A stretch of DNA of 52,449 nt, from NCBI GenBank assembly GCA_022827165.1, contig JAJDTN010000028.1:1-52449 (forward strand), in the 5' to 3' direction. The position numbers and the translations under genes were made by a program. The notes beneath the pieces were generated by a model. It did no database searches, was not told the DNA's origin, and saw nothing but the letters and a program-made list of their open reading frames with translations. Below are positions 1 through 9,347 of the stretch, piece after piece (position 1 is the first letter of the stretch; every line of letters starts with the position of its first letter). Source of the stretch: Candidatus Latescibacterota bacterium. GTDB taxonomy: Bacteria > Latescibacterota > UBA2968 > UBA8231.

Positions 1-192
1 CTGTACGACCTGCACGCCGACCCCTGGGAGCTGGTGAACCTCGTCGCCTCCAAGGCGCACCGACCGGTGGCCGAGGAGATGCGCGGCCGACTGATCCGGC
101 GCATGGTGCAGGCGGGGGAGCGGGCCCCCGAGGTCGAGCCGGCCGAGGCTTCACCCATGGGCCAGCGGCGCGTGCGGCTGCGGCCGGAGTGA
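1..192 (+). CDS. Sulfatase C-terminal fragment (5' end outside window)
   Basis: This is the last 63 residues of a gene that begins before the window; the reading frame is open from base 1 to a TGA at 190-192. It starts LYDLHADPWELVNL, which matches the conserved C-terminal signature of the sulfatase/alkaline-phosphatase family (LYDLxxDPxExxNL), followed by a helix and a polar tail. The same signature (LVDLDSDPGEMVNL) occurs in the complete sulfatase at 28586-29872. The catalytic Cys/Ser region is not visible, so activity cannot be judged. Only 13 bases separate it from the aspartate kinase start. Another metal-dependent phosphatase-fold enzyme with the same tail is possible. Confidence 0.6.
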   Translation: MYDLHADPWELVNLVASKAHRPVAEEMRGRLIRRMVQAGERAPEVEPAEASPMGQRRVRLRPE

Positions 193-205
193 GGGTGCCC
201 TGGCC

Positions 206-1558
206 GTGAAGACGGTGAAGTTCGGGGGCAGCTCCCTGGCCACGGCCGGACAGATCCGCAGGGTCGGCGATATTCTGGCCGCCGACGGTGACCGGCGGCT
301 GGTGGTGGTCAGCGCCCCGGGCAGGAGGGCCGCCGAGGACACCAAGGTCACCGACTTGCTGATCGCCGCCGCAGAGGCCCGGCTCACCCACCGGTCCGGC
401 GAGGCGGCGCTGACCGAGGCGGTGAACCGGTTCGCAGACCTGGCCAGCGGACTCGGGCTTCCGGCCTCCTGCATGCGCGGAATTGAGCGCGACATGCGCC
501 AACGCCTGATGTCCTCCACCGCGGACGAGGGCCTCTATCTCGATTCGATGAAGGCCGCCGGCGAGTGCAACTGCGCCAGACTCGTGGCCGAGTACCTGCG
601 AGGCCGCGGGCTGGAGGCTCACTTCATCGACCCGCGGGAAGCGGGCCTGATCCTGTCGGCGGAGGCGGGCAACGCCCGGGTCCTGCGCCAGTCCTACGGG
701 AATCTGCGCTCGTTACGGGACCGGTCCGGGATCACGGTCTTCCCGGGGTTCTATGGTTACACGGAGTCGGGCCGGCTCGTCACTTTTCCGCGCGGCGGAT
801 CCGACATCACCGGCGCCATCCTCGCCGCCGCCGTGGGCGCCGACCTCTACGAGAACTTCACCGACGTCGACTCGGTCTTCGCCGCCAGCCCTCGGCTGGT
901 CCCGGACCCTCGCCCCGTCGGCGAGATCACCTACAGGGAGATGCGGGAGCTCTCCTATGCCGGGTTCTCGGTCTTTCACGACGAGGCCCTGGAGCCGGTG
1001 TTCCACGGCGGGATCCCGGTGGCGGTGAAGAACACCAACAACCCCGACGCCGGGGGTACCCGGATCGTGCCCAACCGGGTGGTGGAGGGAGCCCCTGTGG
1101 CCGGCATCGCGGCCACCGGCGGCTTCTGCACCGTATACGTCAGCCGCTACCTGATGAACCGTGAGGTCGGTTTCGGCCGCCGGCTTCTGGAGGTCTTCGA
1201 GGACGAGGCCATCCCTTACGAGCACACCCCTTCCGGAATCGACAACCTGTCCGTCATCGTCCGCGAGGAGTTCTTCGATCACGTCACCGAGGAGCGGGTC
1301 CTGCGCCGCGTGCGCACGGAGCTGGATGCCGACGAGGTCTCGGTGGAGCGCGGGCTGGCGCTGGTGATGGTCGTGGGCGAGGGCATGCGCCACACCGTCG
1401 GACTCGCGGCGAGAACCACGCGGGCCTTCGCGCGGGGCGGGATCAACCTGGAGATGATCAACCAGGGATCGAGTGAGGTGAGCATGATGTTCGGCGTCAA
1501 GGAAGCGGACATGCAGGAGGCTGTGCGGTCCCTGTACGCCGAGTTCTTCCCGGACTGA
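206..1558 (+). CDS. lysC: Aspartate kinase
   Basis: Phosphorylates L-aspartate with ATP, the first committed step toward lysine, threonine, methionine and diaminopimelate. The 450-residue protein opens with VKFGGSSLA, the nucleotide-binding signature of aspartokinases. It carries the kinase segments FPRGGSDITGA and TDVDSVFAASPR in the middle, and ends in a regulatory region from about residue 300 that looks like tandem ACT domains (for example GINLEMINQGSSEVSMMF). Its length fits a monofunctional aspartokinase; there is no homoserine dehydrogenase fusion. The start is GTG, placed directly before the conserved KFGG motif. It is followed 25 bp later by the AddB gene on the same strand. The family call is secure; the feedback effector cannot be read from sequence. 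Confidence 0.93.
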   Translation: MKTVKFGGSSLATAGQIRRVGDILAADGDRRLVVVSAPGRRAAEDTKVTDLLIAAAEARLTHRSGEAALTEAVNRFADLASGLGLPASCMRGIERDMRQRLMSSTADEGLYLDSMKAAGECNCARLVAEYLRGRGLEAHFIDPREAGLILSAEAGNARVLRQSYGNLRSLRDRSGITVFPGFYGYTESGRLVTFPRGGSDITGAILAAAVGADLYENFTDVDSVFAASPRLVPDPRPVGEITYREMRELSYAGFSVFHDEALEPVFHGGIPVAVKNTNNPDAGGTRIVPNRVVEGAPVAGIAATGGFCTVYVSRYLMNREVGFGRRLLEVFEDEAIPYEHTPSGIDNLSVIVREEFFDHVTEERVLRRVRTELDADEVSVERGLALVMVVGEGMRHTVGLAARTTRAFARGGINLEMINQGSSEVSMMFGVKEADMQEAVRSLYAEFFPD

Positions 1559-1583
1559 GAACACCCCCGTTCGAGGCGGGCCA

Positions 1584-4500
1584 ATGATCCCCTATCCCCT
1601 GCGGCAGCTCGGCGAGTTGTGCCGCGCCCACCCCCTGGAGGCGAAGGTTCTCTTCGTGCCCTCCCCGCGCGCCGGGTTCAACCTGACCGGAGCCCTGGCG
1701 CGCTTCGGGCGGTCCTGGACGAACCTGCGCGTCACCACTCCCGGGCGGCATGCCCGGGAAGGCATCCGTCCCTATCAGCCGGGGGCCGGCGACCGCCGCC
1801 TAGACCAGGAGGGGCGGCGGTGGCTCGTGGAGGCGGTGCTCGCGGGGCCGGCCGGCGAGGGCATCCGCCCCTCCACAAGGGCCGCGGGAGCCGGACTGTC
1901 GGAGGCCCTGCGGCGGACCTTCGACGAGCTTCGCGAGGCCGAAGTAGCCCCCGCGGAGTTGGGCGAGCTCCCGCCGGGACCGCTTGCCGGGCTCGGTCCC
2001 TTGTACGTGGCCTACTGCCGCGAGCTCCTGGAGCAGGACTGGTGGGACGAGGCCCGAATCCTGGGCGCCGCCATCAACGCCCTGGAGGGCGGTGACGCCC
2101 ACCCCCCGGCGGTGTGGATCGTCACCGACGAGACCGAGATGCCGCCCCTGGCTCACCGATACGTCCTCGCCGTTTCCGGCGGCCGCCTCCACCGCATCGG
2201 CCGCGACTCCTACGGATTGCCGGCCCCCGCGCACAGCGCCGCAGTCCGCTGGGCGAGGGCCCCCATCCCGGGCCTGCGGAAGACGGCGGCCGGCGCGAAG
2301 GGCCAGGGAGAGAGCCCCCACCCGACCACTCTGCGTCCCCCGGAGGCTCGATCCAGTACTCCGTCCCGTCGCACCGGACCCCTGGAGCAGGGCGACCTGT
2401 TCCTGGAACAGCTGCGGGCCGGAGAGAGGGCGGTGCCGCGCGGGCGGCTGGGACCACCGGCCGGACCGGCGTCGCCGGCCGTCGAAGTGGCACCGGGGGG
2501 GCGGCTTCTCACAAGCGGCCTGGAGGCTGCCGATCGCGACCGGGTCCGGCTTTGGCGCACGATCGGCATGGAGACGGAGATCCGTGCTGTCGTGAGGGAC
2601 GTGCTGCACCGCGGCCTGCCTCTGGACGAGGTCGAGATCGCCTACACCCGCCCAGATCCCTACCGGTTCCTGCTGTTCGACGCCATCGAGCGATGGGGGT
2701 TGCCGGCCGATTTCGCGGGCGGTGTGCCGGTCGGGGGGACCGGTCCAGGGCGCGCCCTGGCGGCCTTCCTGGGGTGGATCCGCGGCGGCCTGGACGGGAT
2801 CGACCTGGCCCGCGGACTGAGGTGCGATGACATGGGCTGGGAGGATTCCGAGGCGCCTCCGCGGGCCGTCGTCCATCTGCTGCTGGCCGGGCGGGTGGGA
2901 CGGGGTCCCGGGGCCGCCGCGGAAGCGCTGAATCGCGTCGAAGGCGGGGAGCCGGATCCCGAGGGCCTGGAGCCCTCGGCTGCCGCTGCGGCCGGGCGCC
3001 GGCTGGCACGGGTGCAGCGGGCGCGAGAGCACCTGGAGCGACTGCACTCGTGGGTTCCCGAAGGGCGATGTTCACTGGCCTCGATGGCAGACGCGGCCGC
3101 CGGCTTCCTGAGAGCCCGGACTCCGGCCGGCCGGGGAGCGGGAAGCGACAGGGACGCCCGCGCCGGTGAGGTGCTGGAAGCCCGCCTGCTCGAGGTCTCC
3201 AGAGGACCGGAGCTCACCGGCACCCCGGCTGAACAGGCGAGCCGGCTGCTGGACGCGGTGGGGGGCATGAATGTGGATGCACAGCGAGCCAGTCCGGGCC
3301 GCCTGCATGTGGCGCCCCTCGATGGTGCCGGTTACACCTTTCGCCGGCACCTGTACGTCATAGGCCTCGACGAGGCCCACTTCCCCGGTGTCGGCGCCCC
3401 GGACCCGATATTGCCGGAGGAGTCGCGGCGGGCCCTCGGGCTGCGCTCGGAGCGCTCGCGGCCGGGAGATGCGGTCTTCCAGTTGGTACGTCTGCTAGGC
3501 GCCGCCGCGGGCGAGGTGACGCTGGTGGCCAGCTCCCTGCATCTGGCCGATGGCCGTGAGCCCTACCCGACACCCCTTTTCGAGCTGGCCAGGGACCAGC
3601 TCGGCATCGAGCCGTGTTGGAGGCGGCCGTTGCCGTCGGAGCCGGAAGGCGCCGCCGACGACTTCGAGATCGTCCTGAGCCATCGGGGGCGGCCGGGGTA
3701 CCGCGAGGCGGTCGCCGCCTCGTACTGCGATGCGGAGCGCGGCGCACGGGTCCAGGATGCGAGGGCGGCCAGCGTGCCCAGCCGCTTCGATGGCTGGACC
3801 GCCGCTCCGGGGGAGCAGGCCCTCGACCTCGAGGGGGAGCGGACTCTGTCGAGCCGCATGCTGGAGACCCTGGCGGCTTGTCCCCGCCGCTACCTGTGGC
3901 AGGACGTGCTGGGCGTGCGCGCCCTGGAGGAGCCCGAGCGGGACTCGCGCCGATGGCTGCAGCCTCTCGAGATGGGCTCGCTGCTCCACGATCTCTTCCT
4001 GACCTACATGCAGAGACTCGGCGAGCGCGGGGATCGTCCCTCGGCGGCTCACGAGTCCGAGTTGGAGGAGCTTGCGGCCGCGGCGATCGCCAGGTGGGGC
4101 GAGCGGATCCCGGCGCCGCTGGAGGCGGCCTTCCGCAACGACTGCCGAAGGATCGAGCGCGCCTGCCGCGTCTTCCTGTTCGCCGAGGCGCAGCGCATGG
4201 AACAGGATCCGGCGATCACGCCCCGCCGCCTGGAGTGGGACTTCGGCGCCGCGGAGGGTGTGGAAGTCCTCCTGTCCCCCCAGGTCGCGTTCCGCCTGCG
4301 GGGGCGCATCGACAGGGTCGACCAGATCGAAGGCAGCGACGACTACGAGGTCTGGGACTACAAGACGGGCAGCACCTGGGGGTATGACTCGTCGGACTTG
4401 CTGGCCGGAGGCCGCAATCTGCAGTGGGCCCTGTACTCCCACGCCCTCCCGCGGCTGCTCGGGAGCGGGAAGGTCCGGCGCGCCGGTTACTTCTTCCCCT

Positions 4501-4889
4501 CGGACCGGGGCTCCGGCCAGCGTTTCGCGCAAGAGCCCCCCGCCGCGGATCTGCTGGCCGGAGTCCTTCAACCTCTCTTCGGGCTGGCCAGGGAGGGGTT
4601 CTTCCCGGCCCTGCACAAGGGGGACGACAACGGCGGCGGCCCTTGCCGCTTCTGCGACTACCGCCGCATCTGCGCCGACGAGGCCCGAGGCGGGCACCAC
4701 GTCGACGAAATGACCGAGGCGGCGGCGCACGCCGCGGCATTGGTCGAGGGCTGGGCGGAAGCCGCCGCGGCCGGCCGCGAGCAGTCCCGCCGGGCCCTCG
4801 AGGCGCAACTGGCCAGCCTCGGTCTGGAGCCCGCCGATGCCGTTCCGTCCGAGGCCGTCGCCCTGGCCGCGGAGTGGATGAAGGGATGA
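1584..4889 (+). CDS. addB: AddB-type helicase-nuclease subunit (PD-(D/E)XK, Fe-S)
   Basis: Second subunit of an AddAB-like enzyme that resects double-strand breaks for recombination. The protein has 1101 residues. The C-terminal RecB-type nuclease is visible as GRIDRVD followed by WDYKTG (D925, K927). Four cysteines, C766 and then C1021, C1024 and C1030 in CRFCDYRRIC, have the C...CxxCx5C spacing of the AddB iron-sulfur cluster. No GxGKT Walker A is seen at the N-terminus, where PSPRAGFNLTG stands in its place. Residues of about 225-310 form a Pro/Arg/Gly-rich low-complexity insert. The stop codon overlaps the AddA start by 4 bp (ATGA), so the two are probably translated together. The gene symbol is assigned by architecture. 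Confidence 0.85.
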   Translation: MIPYPLRQLGELCRAHPLEAKVLFVPSPRAGFNLTGALARFGRSWTNLRVTTPGRHAREGIRPYQPGAGDRRLDQEGRRWLVEAVLAGPAGEGIRPSTRAAGAGLSEALRRTFDELREAEVAPAELGELPPGPLAGLGPLYVAYCRELLEQDWWDEARILGAAINALEGGDAHPPAVWIVTDETEMPPLAHRYVLAVSGGRLHRIGRDSYGLPAPAHSAAVRWARAPIPGLRKTAAGAKGQGESPHPTTLRPPEARSSTPSRRTGPLEQGDLFLEQLRAGERAVPRGRLGPPAGPASPAVEVAPGGRLLTSGLEAADRDRVRLWRTIGMETEIRAVVRDVLHRGLPLDEVEIAYTRPDPYRFLLFDAIERWGLPADFAGGVPVGGTGPGRALAAFLGWIRGGLDGIDLARGLRCDDMGWEDSEAPPRAVVHLLLAGRVGRGPGAAAEALNRVEGGEPDPEGLEPSAAAAAGRRLARVQRAREHLERLHSWVPEGRCSLASMADAAAGFLRARTPAGRGAGSDRDARAGEVLEARLLEVSRGPELTGTPAEQASRLLDAVGGMNVDAQRASPGRLHVAPLDGAGYTFRRHLYVIGLDEAHFPGVGAPDPILPEESRRALGLRSERSRPGDAVFQLVRLLGAAAGEVTLVASSLHLADGREPYPTPLFELARDQLGIEPCWRRPLPSEPEGAADDFEIVLSHRGRPGYREAVAASYCDAERGARVQDARAASVPSRFDGWTAAPGEQALDLEGERTLSSRMLETLAACPRRYLWQDVLGVRALEEPERDSRRWLQPLEMGSLLHDLFLTYMQRLGERGDRPSAAHESELEELAAAAIARWGERIPAPLEAAFRNDCRRIERACRVFLFAEAQRMEQDPAITPRRLEWDFGAAEGVEVLLSPQVAFRLRGRIDRVDQIEGSDDYEVWDYKTGSTWGYDSSDLLAGGRNLQWALYSHALPRLLGSGKVRRAGYFFPSDRGSGQRFAQEPPAADLLAGVLQPLFGLAREGFFPALHKGDDNGGGPCRFCDYRRICADEARGGHHVDEMTEAAAHAAALVEGWAEAAAAGREQSRRALEAQLASLGLEPADAVPSEAVALAAEWMKG

Positions 4890-7800
4890 CGGCAGCCCTG
4901 CGCCAGGACCACGAGGCCCGACGCCGCATCCGCGAGGACCTCGATGTCAATCTGATGTGCGAGGCGAGCGCGGGCACAGGCAAGACCCGGGCCCTGGTAG
5001 AGCGGATGGTGGAGACAGTGGCCTCCGGGGCGGCGGAGATCGATCAGATGGCGGCCATCACCTTCACGCGGAAGGCGGCCGGGGAGATGCGGAGCCGGTT
5101 CCTCGGGGCCCTGCGGGACCAGGCCGAGGAGGAGGCGCGCCTCAACTCGGGACGAGCGCGGCGTCTGCGGCAAGCCGTGCAGCGGGTGGACCAGTGTGCC
5201 ATCGGCACCATTCACGCCTTCTGCGCCCGCCTTCTGCGCGAGCGTCCTTTCGAGGCGGGGCTGCCGCCGGACTTCCGCGAGGTGGAAGAGCGCGACGAGG
5301 TGTGGCTGGCACGTGAGGCCTGGGATCGTTTCCTGCAGGAGAGGTCGGCGGTAGGCGACGAGCGGCTGCTGGCCATGGAGGAGACGGGGCTCACGGCCGA
5401 GCAGTTCTACGGCTTCTACCGGCAGCGCTGCCAGTTCAGCGATCTGGCGCTGAAACCGACCCAGGGGCCCCGTCCGGACCTGGCGCCGGCGGTGGCGAGG
5501 GCGTGCGAGCTGGTTCGCGAGATCGAGGCGGGGATCCCCGACCCGCTGCCGGAGGGCCGGCCGGACAGCCTGATGGCGACGGCGCGACGCCTGCGCCACT
5601 TCGTCGACTTCGCCGGCCCGCCGAGCGATGCGGACCGCGAGCGGCTGCTGCGCTCCCTGGCCTCGTCCAGGCAGACTTCGGTGACCCTGAAGTGCTGGGG
5701 GCCGAAGGGCAGTCCGGAGCAGGCGCTGGCGCGGCGCTTCCGCGACGAGGAGTTGCCAGCCTTCCGCGATGGCGTCCTGAAGCCCTTGCTGAGAGAGTGG
5801 CGCCAGCACGTGTACCGCCTGACCGGCGATCTGGTGGACGAGGCCATGGGGTTCTACCGCCGGTCCCGCCTGGAGGGGGCGGCGCTGACCTTCAACGACC
5901 TGCTGGAGCTGACCGAGTCGCTGCTGCGAGACTCGCCCGGTGCCCGGGTGGTCCTGCAGAGGCGGTACCGGCGTCTCTTCGTCGACGAGTTCCAGGACAC
6001 CGATCCGCTGCAGGCGGCGATTCTCCTCTACCTGACCGCGGACGACCACGGAGAGGGCGACTGGCGGCGGCTGACCCCGGCGCCGGGCCGGCTGTTCCTG
6101 GTCGGGGACGAGAAGCAGGCCATCTACCGCTTCCGGCGCGCCGATCTCGAGGTCTACCGCCTGGTCCGCGACCAGGTCTCCAACTCCGGTGGCGATGTCG
6201 TGGAGTTGACCACCAGCTTCCGGTCGCGGCCCGGACTCGTGGGGTGGTTGAACGATGCCTTCGAGCCCCAGTTCGAGAGTCACGACGCCCGCTACCAGGC
6301 GGCGTATCGCCCCCTGGCGCGGGAGCTTCCCGAGAAGCGGGGGGCTGGCGTCTATCGGTTGAGAGGGCGGGCGGGGGAAGGCAGCCGCCAGGAGCAGGCG
6401 CGAGAGGAGGCGGATCGCATCGCCGTGTTCATCGCCGCCGCCCTGAGGGGCGGCACCGACCTGAACGGCGTTGACAAGGTTCTCGGGGAGACCGCCAGCC
6501 CCGGCGACTTCATGGTCCTGACCCGCACCCGCCGGTACCTGTCCGAGTACTCCCGAGCCCTGGAGGAGCGCGGAGTCCCTTACGACGTCACGGGTGCCGG
6601 ATCCCTGCGCTCATCCGGAGAGCTGCGCGCTCTGGTGGATGCCCTGGAGGCCGTCCTGCGGCCGGATGACCCGGTGGCCCTGATCGCCTGCCTGCGCGGC
6701 CTCCTCTACGGGTTCGGCGACGACGATCTCTACCGCCTGCGGAAAGCGGGATGGCGATTCCGCATCACCGAGGAGGGGCCCGAGGGTTTGGAGGCCCCTC
6801 TGGACGAGCGCCTCGACGGCGCCCTCCGGGGCCTGCGCCAACTGCGCCGTGACCTGGACCGGCGAACGGCTGCCGCCGCCCTCGAGCGCTTCGTCGAAGG
6901 CTCGGGCCTGGCCGCGGCAGCCGCCGGCCGTTCGGCGGGTTCTTCCCGGGTCGGCAATCTGCTGAGGGTGCTGTCGATGGTGCGCGAGTGGCAGGGCCGC
7001 CACGGCCTCGACTGGGCGAGCGTCGCCTCCTGCCTGCGGGATCTGCTCGAAGAGGACGAGCTGAGGGTTGAGGAGATGACCCTCGAGACGGGGCGCCCCG
7101 ACGTGGTCCGGGTGATGAACCTGCACCAGGCCAAGGGTCTCGAGGCGAAAGTAGTGTTCCTGGCCGATCCCGCCGATCGATCGGCGGCGCGGCAGGCCGT
7201 GGACACCCACGTGTCCCGCTTGGGCGAGTCACCGTACCTGTCGATGGCGGTCACCATGGGCGGCCGCTTTCGGCCAGTGGTGCTGGCCGAGCCCGCCGGG
7301 TGGGAGCAGGACCAGGCCGAGGAGGAGCGGTTCGCCGTCGCCGAGGAGTTGCGCCTCGTCTATGTCGCCGCTACCAGGGCCAGCGACGTCCTTGTGGTCT
7401 CATTGTCTGCGCACCGGAGGGGTGGGCCCTGGTCGGCGCTGGACCACAAGTTGAGCGGGGCGCCGGAGCTGCCCCTTCCCGCCGCGGACACTCCCGCGCC
7501 GGCGCCGCGGGATTCGGCTCCCGCCGCCGCCTTTGCGGCGCTTTGCCGGGAGCGGGTGCGGTCACTCGAGGCGGCGGCCGTGCCCTCCTATTCCCAGAGG
7601 GTGGTAACCGAGGAGGAGGAACTGGCGGCGAGCGAGGCGGATCCGGAGACCCTTGGCCGGGGGCGGAACTACGGGACCGCGGTCCACCGGCTGCTGGAGA
7701 GTCTGGTGACCCACCGGCTCGAAGGGCTGGACGATGCCGGCCGCCGCGCCTTCGTCCGTGGTGTTCTGGTGGAGGAGGGCCTGGACCCCGAAGTCCTGGA

Positions 7801-8155
7801 GCAGCCGGCCATGACCGCGATCGACCGCTTCCGGAAGTCTGAGCTCTGGGGCGAACTGCGGGCGGCCGGCGACGAGGTGCATGCCGAGGTGCCTTTCGGA
7901 GAAGCCCGCGACGAGGGAGTGCGCCGGGGGGTGATCGACCTGGTGTACCGCATCGGGGAAAGGGCGTGGAAGGTGGTCGACTACAAGACTCACAGTGGCG
8001 AGGGGGATCGGGCGATGGAGAGCCTGGCGGACCGCTACGCGGACCAGGTGGCCGCCTATGCCGAGCACTGGGAGAGGGCGAGCGGAGAGCGAGTCACCGA
8101 ACGCGGGCTGTGGCTGGCATCCTCCGACGGTGCGGACCGATACATCAGCCTGTAA
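4886..8155 (+). CDS. addA: AddA/RecB-type UvrD helicase with C-terminal nuclease
   Basis: Motor and nuclease subunit of the AddAB recombination complex, 1089 residues. Superfamily 1 helicase motifs are all visible: Walker A ASAGTGKT at residues 27-34, motif II VDEFQDTDPLQ, motif III VGDEKQAIYRFR, and motif V VMNLHQAKGLEAKVVF. The C-terminal PD-(D/E)XK nuclease has RGVIDLVY followed by VVDYKTH (D1032, K1034). The ATG at 4886 overlaps the addB stop by 4 bp. The frame stays open upstream, but the added sequence is a Pro/Arg-rich shadow of addB, so this start is chosen. Length fits the family (about 1100-1250). RecB is the main alternative name, but the AddB partner favours AddA. Confidence 0.88.
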   Translation: MTAALRQDHEARRRIREDLDVNLMCEASAGTGKTRALVERMVETVASGAAEIDQMAAITFTRKAAGEMRSRFLGALRDQAEEEARLNSGRARRLRQAVQRVDQCAIGTIHAFCARLLRERPFEAGLPPDFREVEERDEVWLAREAWDRFLQERSAVGDERLLAMEETGLTAEQFYGFYRQRCQFSDLALKPTQGPRPDLAPAVARACELVREIEAGIPDPLPEGRPDSLMATARRLRHFVDFAGPPSDADRERLLRSLASSRQTSVTLKCWGPKGSPEQALARRFRDEELPAFRDGVLKPLLREWRQHVYRLTGDLVDEAMGFYRRSRLEGAALTFNDLLELTESLLRDSPGARVVLQRRYRRLFVDEFQDTDPLQAAILLYLTADDHGEGDWRRLTPAPGRLFLVGDEKQAIYRFRRADLEVYRLVRDQVSNSGGDVVELTTSFRSRPGLVGWLNDAFEPQFESHDARYQAAYRPLARELPEKRGAGVYRLRGRAGEGSRQEQAREEADRIAVFIAAALRGGTDLNGVDKVLGETASPGDFMVLTRTRRYLSEYSRALEERGVPYDVTGAGSLRSSGELRALVDALEAVLRPDDPVALIACLRGLLYGFGDDDLYRLRKAGWRFRITEEGPEGLEAPLDERLDGALRGLRQLRRDLDRRTAAAALERFVEGSGLAAAAAGRSAGSSRVGNLLRVLSMVREWQGRHGLDWASVASCLRDLLEEDELRVEEMTLETGRPDVVRVMNLHQAKGLEAKVVFLADPADRSAARQAVDTHVSRLGESPYLSMAVTMGGRFRPVVLAEPAGWEQDQAEEERFAVAEELRLVYVAATRASDVLVVSLSAHRRGGPWSALDHKLSGAPELPLPAADTPAPAPRDSAPAAAFAALCRERVRSLEAAAVPSYSQRVVTEEEELAASEADPETLGRGRNYGTAVHRLLESLVTHRLEGLDDAGRRAFVRGVLVEEGLDPEVLEQPAMTAIDRFRKSELWGELRAAGDEVHAEVPFGEARDEGVRRGVIDLVYRIGERAWKVVDYKTHSGEGDRAMESLADRYADQVAAYAEHWERASGERVTERGLWLASSDGADRYISL

Positions 8156-8228
8156 CGGCCTTCGTTGCCGGGATCTGGGCCCCGTTCTAAGTTGACTCAA
8201 CCCCCCTGCCCTTCCTTCGAGGATCGCC

Positions 8229-9329
8229 ATGAGCCCCCCGGGCACGACCTACAGCGATTCCGGCGTGGAGACCGGGGCGGCGGACACCGCCCTTGCCCGT
8301 CTCGTCGCCCATGTCAGCCGCGCCCGGCACAGCCCGGTGGATGGTTCCTGCATCGGCGAGAGTCTCTTGGAGAGCGGTCTGTACGCCTCGGTCCTCCGCC
8401 TGGATGACCGCCGCGGGCTGGCTTTTTCCACGGATGGCGTGGGCACCAAGGTCCTCGTGGCCGAGATGGTGGGCCGGTACGACACCATCGGCATCGACTG
8501 CGTGGCCATGAACGTCAACGATCTCGTGTGCGTGGGCGCCGAGCCCGTGGCCATGCTCGATTACCTGGCCGTGCAGAAGACCGACCCCGATGTCTTCGAC
8601 CAGATCGGCCAGGGTCTGGCCGCCGGCGCGGAGATGGCCAACATCTCAATCCCCGGGGGCGAAGTGTCGCAGATGAAGGAGATCATCCGCGGCCTCGAAG
8701 AAGGCGAGGGAGTCGATCTCGTCGGCGCCGCCGCCGGCCTGGTCGATCTCGATCGACTGGTGGTGGGGGAGGGCATCGAAGACGGAGATGCCGTCGTCGG
8801 CCTCGTGAGCAACGGGCTCCACTCCAACGGCTATTCCCTCGCTCGACGCGTCCTCTTCGGGACGCTCGGGCTGGATGTCGACGACCACGTACCCGAGTTC
8901 GGCCACACCGTCGCCGAGGAGTTGCTGCGGCCCACCGCGATCTATGTTCGACCGGCGATGGCCATGCTGCGGGAAGGTCTCCGGGTCAGGGCCTTCAGCC
9001 ACTTGACCTCCGGCGGCTTCCTGAACCTGCTGCGCATCCGGAGCCAGACCGGCTTCGTCCTCCACACCCTGCCCGATCCGCAGCCCGTCTTCGACCTCAT
9101 CCGGCGCGCCGGCCCCGTGGCCGACGTGGAGATGCACCGAGTCTTCAACATGGGCATCGGCTTTGGGGTCGTGGTGCCCGAGTCCGAGGCCGATGCCGTT
9201 CGCCGGATCGCCTCGGAGCACGGGTTCGAGAGCCTCGTCCTCGGACATGGCAGTTCCCGGCACGCCGGACGGGTCCTCCTCGAGCCTCGGGGGCTGGTCG
9301 GCGAGGGCGACCATTTCCGCCCCCTCTGA
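8229..9329 (+). CDS. purM: Phosphoribosylformylglycinamidine cyclo-ligase (AIR synthetase)
   Basis: Catalyses ATP-dependent ring closure of FGAM to 5-aminoimidazole ribonucleotide, step five of de novo purine synthesis. The 366-residue protein shows TYSDSGVETGA near the N-terminus, the STDGVGTKVL motif at about residue 70, CVAMNVNDLVCVGAEP, and the GLHSNGYSLAR segment, all typical of PurM. Its length is slightly above the usual 345. It lies 73 bp after addA; that gap contains a TTGACT but no convincing -10 at the right distance. No other purine genes are in the window. The family identification is firm. Confidence 0.93.
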   Translation: MSPPGTTYSDSGVETGAADTALARLVAHVSRARHSPVDGSCIGESLLESGLYASVLRLDDRRGLAFSTDGVGTKVLVAEMVGRYDTIGIDCVAMNVNDLVCVGAEPVAMLDYLAVQKTDPDVFDQIGQGLAAGAEMANISIPGGEVSQMKEIIRGLEEGEGVDLVGAAAGLVDLDRLVVGEGIEDGDAVVGLVSNGLHSNGYSLARRVLFGTLGLDVDDHVPEFGHTVAEELLRPTAIYVRPAMAMLREGLRVRAFSHLTSGGFLNLLRIRSQTGFVLHTLPDPQPVFDLIRRAGPVADVEMHRVFNMGIGFGVVVPESEADAVRRIASEHGFESLVLGHGSSRHAGRVLLEPRGLVGEGDHFRPL

Positions 9330-9347
9330 GGCCGGCCTCCGACCGAA

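Noticed and set aside
4424..4885. Upstream in-frame extension of addA
   Set aside because: The added residues are Arg/Pro/Gly-rich and overlap addB; the ATG at 4886 gives the ATGA coupling and begins near the Walker A.
8193..8228. TTGACT upstream of purM as a promoter
   Set aside because: No acceptable -10 hexamer 15-19 bp downstream; the sequence there is C/T-rich.
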